DNA of 64,000 nt from NCBI RefSeq assembly GCF_001667925.1, contig NZ_LZJR01000044.1, forward strand, positions 1 to 64,000, in the 5' to 3' direction. How positions within the stretch are numbered: the stretch's first letter is position 1; each line of letters begins with the position of its first letter. This DNA comes from Mycobacterium sp. E2479 (GTDB taxonomy: Bacteria > Actinomycetota > Actinomycetes > Mycobacteriales > Mycobacteriaceae). The notes beneath the pieces were generated by a model, which was given only the letters and a program-made list of their open reading frames with translations, ran no database searches and had not been told where the DNA came from. Made by a program: the position numbers and the translations under genes. Of this stretch, positions 46,950 to 56,008 are shown piece by piece.

Positions 46950-47924
46950 TCAGTCGGCCCATTCGACGAAGTCGCCGAGGTCACGTCGCGGCGTCGCCGG
47001 CAGCGGGTCGGCGTTGATCGGTGCCCAACCCACCCGAAGCAGCATCTGCGCGTAGTTGGTGTCGCCGAAGATGTCGGAGCGGACCGCTTCCCGGGTCTCG
47101 GCCATCTCCAGCGGTTCTGTGACGGGGCAACTGGCCAGTCCCGTCGACGTCGCGGTGAGCAGCACGACGCTGGTGGCTTCACCTGCGCGCAGCTGCGCCA
47201 GCCGGTCGTCATGGCGGGTGCCCAGCGCCAGCACCACGGCGTTGTCGTCGGCCGCGGACGAATCCGGCGCCATCGGCAGCGCCGCACCGGCGAACAACCG
47301 GCTCGGGATCTTGGCGTCCGGGTCCGATATCGGCGCATTGCGGGCGGGAACGCCCGCGACCGAGAAGTAGCGCCCGCTCCACGTCGTGAGCTCGGCGAGA
47401 TAGTCCTGGGTCAGGTGCTCGCGGACGGATTCGGCGACGATGTCGTGCAGCGCGTCGATGTCTTCGACCTGGCACAGCGTAACGCCGGCGCGGGCGGCTC
47501 GCGCCGCCATGAGCGCGATATCACCCACGGGCACCGGCCAGGAGCTGTAGTGACGCCGATCGGTTCGCCGGCGTGGAATGGCCGCGGCGAGTGCGATGTC
47601 GACGTAATTGGCGGGCTGAGGAGAAAGCTCAATCGTAGCCAGGTGACTGGGGTCGTCGGCGTCGGGCAGCCGGCTCACCCTGGATCGCCAACCCACCGCC
47701 GCGAACGCCGCAACGCAGTGATGCAGCGCCGTGCCGCAACTCAGGATCAAGTCGCGGCCGTCGGGGTCGGTGTTGGGTAGTTGCCGGCCGCCATCGGCGT
47801 AGAGCTGCAGGCTCGTCGCCTCGACACGCCAGCGCCACGGCTGGGTGTTGTGCACCGACGGGGCGCGCGATGCCAAAGTCAGGGCCGTCCGGATCGTTCC
47901 GGCGTCCGGAAAGCTGATGCTCAT
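46950..47924 (-). CDS. Acg-type nitroreductase-fold protein (Rv3131-like)
   Basis: 324 residues from ATG 47924. Two tandem nitroreductase-like halves. The start region ASRAPSVHNTQPWRW is the FMN-binding signature of the Acg family, and PRRRTDRRHYSSWPVP is a further conserved stretch. Acg and relatives (Rv2032, Rv3127, Rv3131) are DosR targets that bind FMN tightly and may store it rather than reduce nitro groups. A DosR-like site lies upstream, in the gap shared with the sensor kinase gene. Confidence 0.93.
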   Translation of the reverse strand: MSISFPDAGTIRTALTLASRAPSVHNTQPWRWRVEATSLQLYADGGRQLPNTDPDGRDLILSCGTALHHCVAAFAAVGWRSRVSRLPDADDPSHLATIELSPQPANYVDIALAAAIPRRRTDRRHYSSWPVPVGDIALMAARAARAGVTLCQVEDIDALHDIVAESVREHLTQDYLAELTTWSGRYFSVAGVPARNAPISDPDAKIPSRLFAGAALPMAPDSSAADDNAVVLALGTRHDDRLAQLRAGEATSVVLLTATSTGLASCPVTEPLEMAETREAVRSDIFGDTNYAQMLLRVGWAPINADPLPATPRRDLGDFVEWAD

Positions 47925-48007
47925 CCCGGCTCCCCCTCTCTTAGCGCCTTCCTGATATTCACCGTCACGCATCCTCGCCCGCGCCGCGAGGGCACGACGG
48001 CTCTAAC

Positions 48008-48027
48008 TCAAAGGACTTTCGGCCATG
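48008..48027. promoter_or_regulatory. Putative DosR box between nitroreductase and kinase genes
   Basis: TCAAAGGACTTTCGGCCATG contains GGACTTTCGGCC, close to the DosR core GGGACTWWAGTCCC. It could serve the nitroreductase gene (start 47924, minus) or the kinase gene (start 48080, plus). Confidence 0.45.
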
Positions 48028-48060
48028 TGCGTCTTGCGGCCGTGTGCGTGGCCGGTCCAT

Positions 48061-48079
48061 AAGGGCGCCGCGCGCCCTT
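48061..48079. promoter_or_regulatory. Perfect inverted repeat abutting the kinase start codon
   Basis: AAGGGCGC-cgc-GCGCCCTT, 8-bp arms with a 3-base loop, ending immediately before ATG 48080. In RNA it would hide the start region; in DNA it could be a dimer operator. No ribosome site is otherwise visible. Confidence 0.6.
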
Positions 48080-49240
48080 ATGCTGACCACGATGGCGACG
48101 CACGGCCCCGATCCCACCACGCCGCTGTGGCGCGCGGCGCAAGTGTTCCGGTTGCTGAGTTGCATCTATGCCACCGGCTTTCAAATCGCGATCAACCCGG
48201 ATCTGGTTCGGCCCGTACTGGGTTGGGTGCTTTTCGCCGGGTTGATCGGCTGGAGCGCGGCGTGCGCGTTCGCCTACCTGAGGGGATTCGGCCGCAGACC
48301 GTCATGGGTGCTCGCCGAGCTGGTGGTCGTCGTCTTGCTGATGTGGTCGAACAACCTCGTCGCGAGCCCGCACTGGGCAGCCGAGAACCAGACCTGGCCG
48401 ACGACGTTGTGGGCCAGCAATCCGACCATCTCGGCCGCCATCCAGTTCGGGCCCGTGGGCGGAATGCTGACGGGACTGGCGGTGCTGGCCGCCAACTTCG
48501 CGGTCAAGAACTACCTCGCGCTCAACCTCGGGCACAACGCCACCGTCATCATCGAACTGGCGATCGGCACGGCGATCGGGATGGCCGCGCAGACTGCGCG
48601 CCGCGCCCACGACGAGCTGCAGAAAGCGGCCCGGTTGACGGCGGCGGTCCAGGAGCGCGACCGGTTGTCCCGGCAGGTCCACGACGGGGCCATCCAGGTT
48701 CTGGCGCTGGTCGCCAAGAAGGGGCATGAGATCGGCGGCGCCACAGCCGAACTCGCCGAGTTGGCGAGCGAGCAGGAACGCGCGTTGCGGCGCTGGCTGG
48801 CGTCCACGGACGTCGACCCGGAAACCGAGGGTGCCACGGTCGACCTGCGCACGCTACTGCGGTGCCGCGAAAGCGATCAGGTGTCGATCAGCTTGCCCGG
48901 TACCGCGGTGCCGTTGGGGCGCTGGGCGGCAACCGAACTCGACGCCGCGGTGGGCAACGCGCTGGATAACGTGGTCGCCCACGCCGGCCCGGATGCGCGC
49001 GCGTTCGTGCTCGTGGAGGACCTCGGCGATTCCGTTCTAGTCAGTGTGCGCGACGACGGCGTGGGAATTGTCGCCGGCCGGCTCGAGGAAGCGACGCGCC
49101 AGGGACGCCTGGGCATCTCCCAAGCGATCGTGGGGCGGTTGACGTCGTTGGGCGGCAGCGCCGAGTTGCACAGCGAGCCCGGCGAAGGCACCGAGTGGGA
49201 GTTGTGCGTGCCGCGCGGGGAGGGACGCCATGGCGGATGA
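48080..49240 (+). CDS. Sensor histidine kinase, MacS/DUF5931 type
   Basis: 386 residues from ATG 48080. The N-terminal DUF5931-like membrane domain has five or six helices up to about residue 170. A HisKA_3 helix with His201 in RLSRQVHDGAIQVLAL follows, then an HATPase_c domain with N-box GNALDNVVAHAG and G-box VRDDGVGI. Kinases of this kind pair with NarL-type regulators. Its 3' end overlaps the response-regulator gene by 11 bp. The stimulus is unknown. The hairpin at its start is unusual. Confidence 0.92.
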   Translation: MLTTMATHGPDPTTPLWRAAQVFRLLSCIYATGFQIAINPDLVRPVLGWVLFAGLIGWSAACAFAYLRGFGRRPSWVLAELVVVVLLMWSNNLVASPHWAAENQTWPTTLWASNPTISAAIQFGPVGGMLTGLAVLAANFAVKNYLALNLGHNATVIIELAIGTAIGMAAQTARRAHDELQKAARLTAAVQERDRLSRQVHDGAIQVLALVAKKGHEIGGATAELAELASEQERALRRWLASTDVDPETEGATVDLRTLLRCRESDQVSISLPGTAVPLGRWAATELDAAVGNALDNVVAHAGPDARAFVLVEDLGDSVLVSVRDDGVGIVAGRLEEATRQGRLGISQAIVGRLTSLGGSAELHSEPGEGTEWELCVPRGEGRHGG

Positions 49241-49895
49241 CGAGACGCCGACGACGGTGATGGTGGTCGATGACCATCCGATCTGGCGCGACGCGGTCGC
49301 TCGCGACCTGGCCGAGGACGGCTTCACCGTCGTCGCAACGGCCGACGGTGTGGCTGCCGCGCGGCGCCGCGCGGCGGCGGTCAAGCCCGACGTGGTGGTG
49401 ATGGACATGCAGCTGGCCGACGGCGACGGTGCGCAGGCGACCGCTGCGGTGCTCGCGGTCTCACCCTCGTCGCGGGTGCTGGTGCTATCGGCCTCCGACG
49501 AACGCGAGGACGTCCTGGAGGCAGTCAAGGCCGGCGCGACGGGGTACCTGGTCAAGAGCGCATCGAAATCCGAGCTGGCACAGGCGGTTACCGCTACAGC
49601 GGCCGGGCGGGCCGTGTTCACCCCGAGCCTGGCGGGACTCGTGCTGGGGGAATACCGGCGCATCGCGCAGAGCAAGGACGACGGCCCCACCCGTCCCAGC
49701 CTCACCGACCGTGAGACGGAGGTGTTGCGTTATGTCGCAAAAGGGCTGTCCGCCAAGCAGATCGCCGAGAAGCTTGTGTTGAGCCATCGCACCGTGGAAA
49801 ACCACGTGCAGGCGACGTTTCGCAAACTTCAAGTCGCCAATCGGGTGGAACTGACGCGATACGTCATCGAGCACGGCCTGGACGAAGAGCCGTGA
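49230..49895 (+). CDS. NarL-type response regulator
   Basis: 221 residues from ATG 49230, overlapping the kinase gene. The receiver domain has VMVVDDHPIWRDAV and phosphorylation Asp59 in VVVMDMQLADG. The C-terminal LuxR-type helix-turn-helix includes LTDRETEVLRYVAKGLSAKQIAEKL and SHRTVENHVQ. Cognate partner of the upstream kinase. Target genes unknown; neighbouring nitroreductase and PPOX genes are candidates. Confidence 0.94.
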   Translation: MADDETPTTVMVVDDHPIWRDAVARDLAEDGFTVVATADGVAAARRRAAAVKPDVVVMDMQLADGDGAQATAAVLAVSPSSRVLVLSASDEREDVLEAVKAGATGYLVKSASKSELAQAVTATAAGRAVFTPSLAGLVLGEYRRIAQSKDDGPTRPSLTDRETEVLRYVAKGLSAKQIAEKLVLSHRTVENHVQATFRKLQVANRVELTRYVIEHGLDEEP

Positions 49896-49929
49896 CCCGC
49901 GTGGCGGGCGGATGCCTTCACCACCTGTC

Positions 49930-51258
49930 CTATCGTGCCGCCGCGTGCGGGCGCCGCCCCGGCGCCTTGGCATTGCGCTGGGCCACGATCCGCGCGGTCA
50001 CCAGCGCGGTCACCACCACGGCCATGCATACCAGCCCGTCGTCCTTGAGTCCCCACCTGATCGCGGCGAGCAGCGCTACGCCGGCCACGCACAACAGGGC
50101 ACCGATGGCGCGACCCCGGCCGCGCGACGTCACCGCGGGCGCGCGGTCCCAGCCGGACAGCGGGTTGTTCTCCAGCGGCCGCAGCACGACGAACAGCCCG
50201 GCCACCGCAACGAGAACGATGAGCACCTGCGCGAGGCTGATGGCGAGAAAATCCTGCGCGCCCGGAAAGCGCGGGCAGTCAAGGTAATCGAAGACCAGGT
50301 GCACGGCGAGCAGTACCGGCATGTGCCACAGGTACAGAGTCATCGCGCCGGAGTTGCCGATGGCCGTCCACCACCACACGCGCGGTCGTTGCGCCCAGCG
50401 CGCGATCGTCGGTGCGGCCGCGATTGCCAACGCGCTCAGGATGATTGCGTGGCCGGCCAGCAGCAGCGACGGCGGGCTGGTGTTGGACAGATGATGGTCA
50501 CCGGTGCCGACCATGCTGATCTGGTACGGCCCCCAGTGCACCAGGGCGAGATCCACCGCGAAGGAGGCGGCGGCGACGGCCAGCGCGGCGCGGCCAGGAA
50601 GCAGCCCGCGACGGTAGGCCACGCCGAACATGGCGGGAATGAGCCAGACCGCCAGGTTGAGGTAACCCAGCGGCATCGTCGCCGGCCAGTGCAACCGGAT
50701 CACGTCGATCAGCGCGATCGCGCCGTAGACCGTTGCCACCCCGACGAAAAGGCGCCCGGCCGTCATGATGCGATACAGGACGGGCATGGCGGCCAGCACC
50801 AAAACGTAAGCTCCCAGAAACCAGAGCAACTGCGTGCTGACGCCGGCGATCGGCTCGTAGATGTGTTGCGGCAGCGCCCGATACAGCACCGTCAGCGTGA
50901 CGGCCCAGAATGCCAGATAATAGAACACCGGGCGGAACAGCCTGGTGCAGCGTTTCATCAGCCAGTCCCCCCAGTTGGTGCCGGGAGCCCAGGACGACAC
51001 GCACGCCGCCGCACCCGCGAAGAAGAACAGGGGCATGATCTGCAGCAGCCACGTCATCGCTTGGAACAGCGTCGAGGTGGTGAGCAGGTTGTCCCAGATC
51101 AAGACGTGGTTTTCAATGATGCTGGCCGCCATCACGGTATGGCCGAGCACCACGCCGACCAGCGAGGTGATGCGGATGACGTCCAGGACTCGATCCCGAT
51201 CGGCCGGCGTATTCGCGGCCACCTCGGCGACGTCGGGAAACTTCACGAGAGTTGTCAT
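49930..51258 (-). CDS. Acyltransferase 3 family membrane protein
   Basis: 442 residues from ATG 51258 (an in-frame start 29 codons upstream lacks support). About ten membrane helices. The catalytic pattern of the family is visible in DVIRITSLVGVVLGHTVM (Arg...His) near residues 24-41. OafA/NodX-type enzymes transfer acyl groups to sugars or lipids at the membrane. No glycan cluster adjoins, so the acceptor is unknown. Convergent with the response-regulator gene, 34 bp between stops. Confidence 0.9.
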   Translation of the reverse strand: MTTLVKFPDVAEVAANTPADRDRVLDVIRITSLVGVVLGHTVMAASIIENHVLIWDNLLTTSTLFQAMTWLLQIMPLFFFAGAAACVSSWAPGTNWGDWLMKRCTRLFRPVFYYLAFWAVTLTVLYRALPQHIYEPIAGVSTQLLWFLGAYVLVLAAMPVLYRIMTAGRLFVGVATVYGAIALIDVIRLHWPATMPLGYLNLAVWLIPAMFGVAYRRGLLPGRAALAVAAASFAVDLALVHWGPYQISMVGTGDHHLSNTSPPSLLLAGHAIILSALAIAAAPTIARWAQRPRVWWWTAIGNSGAMTLYLWHMPVLLAVHLVFDYLDCPRFPGAQDFLAISLAQVLIVLVAVAGLFVVLRPLENNPLSGWDRAPAVTSRGRGRAIGALLCVAGVALLAAIRWGLKDDGLVCMAVVVTALVTARIVAQRNAKAPGRRPHAAAR

Positions 51259-51384
51259 GGCAGCGTGATAGCCCTTCTGTGCAAATGCGTTGCGGTAAAG
51301 AGGAATCGTGCGATGAGAGAAGCCTGGCCGACGATGCGGGCGCAAGCCTGCGCACTTCTACGCGTTGAGGCTGAGTAGTACTAC

Positions 51385-51675
51385 TCAGTTCGCGGCATTG
51401 AGCGGGTCGTAGTCCGCGAGCAGCCTTTCGATGCGGGCCTCATCGAGTCGTACCCGCACGGTGGCGGCCTCCTGCTGGTCGCGGATGACCTTGGCCAGGG
51501 TGAACGCGCTCGACACCAGGAATATGAAGGTGACGCCGAGGAACAATCGTGGCCACGGGTCAAGCGGGAGGAAGTAGATTCCGCCGAGCGCGGCCACGAA
51601 GCTGATCGCGAACGCGACGGCGGCCTGAACGAAGAACGCGGCGGTGGTTTTCGACATGCTGCTGGGTACGGTCAT
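51385..51675 (-). CDS. YiaA/YiaB-type small membrane protein
   Basis: 96 residues from ATG 51675; ATG 51660 (MSKTTAAFF) is an alternative. Two helices, FFVQAAVAFAISFVAALGGIY and FLGVTFIFLVSSAFTLAKVI, separated by LPLDPWPR, then a charged tail. This is the two-helix YiaA/B domain. Function unknown. Confidence 0.82.
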   Translation of the reverse strand: MTVPSSMSKTTAAFFVQAAVAFAISFVAALGGIYFLPLDPWPRLFLGVTFIFLVSSAFTLAKVIRDQQEAATVRVRLDEARIERLLADYDPLNAAN

Positions 51676-51797
51676 GCCAATGAGCCTGCGGCAGCACACC
51701 GTTGGCAGGGATCCGTAAGACTACTCAGATTCGGCGGCGCGATCACGGGTCCGCGCCGCCAGTGCAGCGGGCGGCGGCCGGCGGGCCGATCGCCTCT

Positions 51798-52994
51798 TCA
51801 AGGAACGGGTTTGACGGCGGTGGCCTGCGCCTCCGGCTCGGCGGCGTCCTGGCCGCGCGCCGCCAGCGCACCCGCGATCGATGTGCAGGCGATGGTCAGC
51901 AGCGAACCGAACATCAATGCCGCGGCTTCGCCAGGGGCAAGCAGGTGCTGTTGGGTGCCGATGGTGGCCGCGGCCACCGCCACACCGAGCTGCGTGGAGG
52001 ACATCACCGCATACGTGAGCGGCTGGCTGAGCAACCGTCCCGCGCAATGCGCCAGCACGCCGCCGAGCCCCAGCCCGATACCGAGCAGGATGTATTTCGG
52101 TTGCGAGCCCAGCTCGCGTACCTGCAGCGAGGCGCCGAGCCAGACGAAGAACAGCGGGCTGAAGAAACCCTCGGTGATGCCGAACAACTGACGCGCCAAC
52201 CGCCTCGGCTCGCCGACCATGGCGATCACCAAACCCAACGCGAAGCCCGCCAGCATAATCGATACGTCGGCACTGACGGCCAGCGTTGCCAGCCCGAACA
52301 GCACCAGCAGATTGATCCGCAGTTCCAGCGCCAACTGCTTGGTGTGCGAATAGTCGTGCATGCGCTGACGCCATCCCCTGCGGTCGACCCAACGCAGCAC
52401 CGCGAAGAGCAGCACCGCGCAGCCGGTGATGGCCAACCCGCCCAGTGCCGCCGTCGCCGCGTGACGAAAGTCGATCACCAAGGGCAGCAACACGATACAG
52501 GCCGCGTTCGCGATCGCGATTTGCGCGGTGATGGAGAGCGCCTGCGGGCCGCGCAATCGCAGGGAATCGATCATCGGCAACGTCACGGCCGCTGACGACG
52601 AGGCCATCAGCACCGCGTAGAGTGCCGCGTGTCCGGTGCCGAACTGCGTGGCTAGCCCGAACCCCAGGGCCGCCGCCGCGGCGCCGGCCAGGATCGCTCG
52701 CGCCAACGCCTTGGGAACGGCCGACCGCAGCGCGGGGTCGCGGGCCGGGACATGGCTGCCCACCACGAACATCACCAGCGCGAAGCCGATGTTCGCGAAC
52801 AATTGGAGGGTCGGGTCGGATGCGTCGACCACGCCGAAACCGGTCCTGCCGATGACCAGACCCGCGATGAGTTCGCCGATGGTGACCGGTATCCGCAGGC
52901 GTGGCACCGACGCCAGTACCGGGCCGGCGAAACCGACAGCGGTCAGCAGCGCCAAGGTGTGGAAGCCGAATCCCTGCACGTGGCCATTGTGCAC
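51798..52994 (-). CDS. CPA2-type cation/proton antiporter
   Basis: 398 residues. About 12 hydrophobic helices of the Na+/H+ exchanger fold, including IPVTIGELIAGLVIGRTGFG near 35-54, MASSSAAVTLPMIDSL near 130 and FFSPLFFVWLGASL near 275. No cytoplasmic KTN/TrkA-N domain follows, so it is a bare transporter (KefB/NapA-like). Probably exchanges K+ or Na+ for protons in pH or osmotic stress. It has no operon partner. Confidence 0.92.
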   Translation of the reverse strand: MHNGHVQGFGFHTLALLTAVGFAGPVLASVPRLRIPVTIGELIAGLVIGRTGFGVVDASDPTLQLFANIGFALVMFVVGSHVPARDPALRSAVPKALARAILAGAAAAALGFGLATQFGTGHAALYAVLMASSSAAVTLPMIDSLRLRGPQALSITAQIAIANAACIVLLPLVIDFRHAATAALGGLAITGCAVLLFAVLRWVDRRGWRQRMHDYSHTKQLALELRINLLVLFGLATLAVSADVSIMLAGFALGLVIAMVGEPRRLARQLFGITEGFFSPLFFVWLGASLQVRELGSQPKYILLGIGLGLGGVLAHCAGRLLSQPLTYAVMSSTQLGVAVAAATIGTQQHLLAPGEAAALMFGSLLTIACTSIAGALAARGQDAAEPEAQATAVKPVP

Positions 52995-53026
52995 GGCGGA
53001 TGGTCAAACTGGGCGCATCCGAGCGC

Positions 53027-54109
53027 TCAGGCGTCGATCACCACGCGTCCGGACTTCGCGCGGGAAACGCAGACCAGCATCTCGTCATCGCCCTCGACGG
53101 TGCGCCCCCGGCGATCAACCTGTCCGCCAAGCACTTTCACCTTGCACGTTCCACAGAACCCCTGCTGGCAGGAGTATGCGGTGGTCGAATCGCGGTCAAG
53201 CATGACGTCCAGCGCCGACCGATTGGCGGGCACGCGGAGCACCCGCTGCGAGCGGGCCAGTTCCAGTTCGAAGGGAACGCCGTCGACCACCGGTGGGGGG
53301 CCGAAACGTTCGTAGTGCAGCGGCGCGTCCGCGTGTTCGTTGCGCGCGGTGCGCACCGATTCCAACATGGCGCTGGGACCACACACGTAGACCGCGGTGG
53401 CCGGCCCGGCGTCGGCGAGCAAGTCGGACGCAGTGGGGAATCCGCCGCGCTCGTCGTCGGCCCACACGGTGACCCGCTCGGGAGCCTGGGCCACCACCTC
53501 GTCCAGCAAGGGCATGTAATCCCGGCTGCGACCGGCATAGACCGCGCGCCAATTGATTCCGCGCTGCTGGGCAATGTGGATCATGGGCAGGATCGGAGTC
53601 ACCCCGATGCCGCCGATCACGAACAACACCTCGCGCTCGTCGGTGACGAGGTAGAAGGCGTTGCGGGGCCCTTCGAACTCGAGTTTGTCGCCCACCTGAT
53701 AGGTGTCGTGCATTTCGATCGAACCGCCGCCACCCTCGGCAATGCGGCGCACCGCGATGCGGTAGTCGGTGCGCCGGCCGGGTGAACCGCACAGCGAGTA
53801 CTGGCGCCGGCGGCCCGACGGCAACCGAACGTCGATATGCGCACCTGGTGTCCAGGCCGGCAACAATCCACCGTCGGGGTCGGTTAACGTCAACGCGACC
53901 ACATCCGGCGTCAGAAGTTCCCGGTTGGCGACCACCGCGGTGGTGGTGCGCCGCACGGACTCCACGCGCGAGGATGTCCACCGCGACGCCGACGCGAAGC
54001 CGCCGAACAGCGTACCCACCCCGTACAACGCGGTATACATGCGGTCACGCTTGCGGCGGCCATACAAGTCGGCCGGAATGCTGTCCCAAATCTTCTGTGC
54101 CACAATCAT
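53027..54109 (-). CDS. Flavin reductase with C-terminal [2Fe-2S] ferredoxin domain
   Basis: 360 residues from ATG 54109, 2 bp after the hydrolase stop. After a 50-residue N-terminus comes a ferredoxin-reductase-type flavin domain (RRQYSLCGSPG), an NAD domain (VLFVIGGIGVTPILPM, YVCGPSAML) and a plant-type [2Fe-2S] domain with SCQQGFCGTCKVK plus a later Cys in LVCVSRA. This is the phthalate-dioxygenase-reductase/VanB layout, an electron donor to an oxygenase. In this operon the only plausible oxygenase is the ExxH protein two genes upstream. Confidence 0.94.
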   Translation of the reverse strand: MIVAQKIWDSIPADLYGRRKRDRMYTALYGVGTLFGGFASASRWTSSRVESVRRTTTAVVANRELLTPDVVALTLTDPDGGLLPAWTPGAHIDVRLPSGRRRQYSLCGSPGRRTDYRIAVRRIAEGGGGSIEMHDTYQVGDKLEFEGPRNAFYLVTDEREVLFVIGGIGVTPILPMIHIAQQRGINWRAVYAGRSRDYMPLLDEVVAQAPERVTVWADDERGGFPTASDLLADAGPATAVYVCGPSAMLESVRTARNEHADAPLHYERFGPPPVVDGVPFELELARSQRVLRVPANRSALDVMLDRDSTTAYSCQQGFCGTCKVKVLGGQVDRRGRTVEGDDEMLVCVSRAKSGRVVIDA

Positions 54110-54111
54110 CC

Positions 54112-55041
54112 TCACATCTGGCTGATGTCGCGACGGTCCGCGGTCGGGGCGATCAGGTCGACCCACTCGGCGGTGAGCCGGGCGATGACATCGGGGTATG
54201 CGCTGACCACCCAATGGCCGCCCTCGATCGGGACGACCCTGCCGCCCTCCGGGATGGAGCCGGTAAACCGTTGCAGGGCAGGCGATACGAAATAATCCTG
54301 GCGTGCGACCAGCACCTGCACCGGCACGGCCGTCTGCGGCAACCGTGGCGGCGGGGACAGCATCGGTGCGGGCATGTTCGCCCGATACAGGTTGAGCCCG
54401 TTCAGGTAGTCATCGACCGAGCGGTACGCGGTACCGCGCCCGCTGCGGGCGGCCGATCCACCGATGCGCCCCACCGCCTCAAAGACTTTCACCGTGGCCC
54501 CGGACCGGATCGCCAGTTCCGGTAGGCCCGGGCACAGGAAAAACCAGATATAGGACGACGCCAGGACCTGTTTGACCACGTCGAGAAGGGCGCGCGGCGT
54601 GCGCGCTGAACGCAGGAATCTGCCCGCGTAGGGCAGGTGCGGCCCGGACACCGAGGTGAATGAGGCGACCTTGCCCATCACGGTGTCGTCGGTGACCGCC
54701 GCCCAGGCCTGGATCGATCCCCAATCGTGGGCCAACAGATGCACGTCGTTCACGCCCAGCCGCTCGATCACCGCGCCGACGTCGGCGACCAATTGCGGGA
54801 GCCGATATCCCGAACGGTCTGCCGGCGTTGAGGATTGGCCGGCGCCTCGCACGTCGTACGCCACGACGTTGAATCGACGACCCAATGCCGTCGCCACCGC
54901 GTCCCACACGTGGTGGTTGTCCGGATACCCGTGGATGGCCAGGATGGTCGGCCGCCCCGGATCGATGTCGGTATAGGCATGCACCGCCAGTCGCACGCCG
55001 TCGGAGGCGGTGACGGTGGTTGAAACCAACTCGGTTGTCAT
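54112..55041 (-). CDS. Epoxide-hydrolase-like alpha/beta hydrolase
   Basis: 309 residues from ATG 55041. Oxyanion HGYPDNHHVWD near 37-47, then the nucleophile elbow AHDWGS with Asp106, the pattern of epoxide hydrolases and haloalkane dehalogenases rather than Ser esterases. His lies in EGGHWV near residue 280. It is 2 bp from both neighbours, so part of one operon. Together with a putative oxygenase upstream and a reductase downstream it may open an epoxide formed on an acyl chain. Substrate unproven. Confidence 0.92.
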   Translation of the reverse strand: MTTELVSTTVTASDGVRLAVHAYTDIDPGRPTILAIHGYPDNHHVWDAVATALGRRFNVVAYDVRGAGQSSTPADRSGYRLPQLVADVGAVIERLGVNDVHLLAHDWGSIQAWAAVTDDTVMGKVASFTSVSGPHLPYAGRFLRSARTPRALLDVVKQVLASSYIWFFLCPGLPELAIRSGATVKVFEAVGRIGGSAARSGRGTAYRSVDDYLNGLNLYRANMPAPMLSPPPRLPQTAVPVQVLVARQDYFVSPALQRFTGSIPEGGRVVPIEGGHWVVSAYPDVIARLTAEWVDLIAPTADRRDISQM

Positions 55042-55043
55042 CG

Positions 55044-55967
55044 TCAGTGCGACGCGCGGGCGGCGGGCGAGCGAGCCAAGTAGTCGACCGCGCGCCCCAC
55101 CCCGCCCAACTGGGACGGGTGGAAACTCGGTTTGTAGTAAGCGCCGATGACCCGGAGGAACTGGAATGGGCCGGGCACCAAACCCCGCCGGGCGGCGCGG
55201 AAGTAGTCCCGCCAGCGCGGCTTGGTGCCGGGCGGCAAGTAGGGGTCCACCGAGTACATGAATCGCACGCCGCGAACGAACAGCCAGAGCAACGCCGGCG
55301 TGATCAGTAGCTGGGTGCGCACCTGTCGCCAATACCCGGCACGCAGGTGCTTCATGGTGTCGAAGGCGACCGCTTTGTGCTCGACTTCCTCGGCGCCGTG
55401 CCAGCGCAGCAGGTCCAGCATCACCGGGTCGGTGCCCATCGCGTCATGCTGCGGGGTGTCCAGAATCCATTCGCCCAGGATCGCGGTGTAATGCTCGAGT
55501 GCCGCGACCATCGATACCCGCTCGAGCAGCCAGCTTTGTCGCCGACGCGGGCTCCACTGCGGCCGGTCGCCGATGAGTTGGGTGAATAGCCAGCGCATTT
55601 GGTCGGTGAACGGCGTCACGTCGATGTCTTTGACCGCGAAGTGCCCGAGCACGCCCGCGTGGGCCTGGGAATGCATCGCCTCCTGGCTGATGAATCCCTG
55701 CACATCGCGCAGCAGTTGATCGTCTTTGATCAGCGGCAAGGTGTCCTTGAAGGCGGCGACGATGAATTCTTCACCCGCCGGCAACAAGAGGTGCAACACA
55801 TTGCAGAAGTGCGTGGTGAAGGGCTCGTTGGGCACGTAGTAGAACGGCAGCGTCGACCAGTCGAAGTCGACGTCGCGCGCCTGCAGGACGATCCGCTCGT
55901 GGTCGAGCGAGGCGTCATGCGGGCCGGTTGCCCTGTCATCGACGGTGAACTCATCGACGGTGAACAT
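55044..55967 (-). CDS. PF10118-type protein with diiron-like ExxH motifs
   Basis: 307 residues from ATG 55967. Annotated relatives are called metal-dependent hydrolases. The sequence shows Glu67/68, then QEAMH (Glu96xxHis99), Glu158 in ALEHY and EEVEH (Glu194xxHis197) in successive helices. Two ExxH plus two lone carboxylates is the ligand set of ferritin-like diiron oxygenases and desaturases. A C-terminal hydrophobic stretch (LLITPALLWLFVRGVRFMY, about 224-242) may bind membrane. It sits between the ligase-reductase gene (41 bp) and the hydrolase (2 bp). I infer an oxygenase or desaturase; hydrolase activity remains the database-style alternative. Confidence 0.85.
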   Translation of the reverse strand: MFTVDEFTVDDRATGPHDASLDHERIVLQARDVDFDWSTLPFYYVPNEPFTTHFCNVLHLLLPAGEEFIVAAFKDTLPLIKDDQLLRDVQGFISQEAMHSQAHAGVLGHFAVKDIDVTPFTDQMRWLFTQLIGDRPQWSPRRRQSWLLERVSMVAALEHYTAILGEWILDTPQHDAMGTDPVMLDLLRWHGAEEVEHKAVAFDTMKHLRAGYWRQVRTQLLITPALLWLFVRGVRFMYSVDPYLPPGTKPRWRDYFRAARRGLVPGPFQFLRVIGAYYKPSFHPSQLGGVGRAVDYLARSPAARASH

Positions 55968-56008
55968 GGTGCCATCCCCTTGCTGTCTCGCGCCGATCCG
56001 CTGCATTA

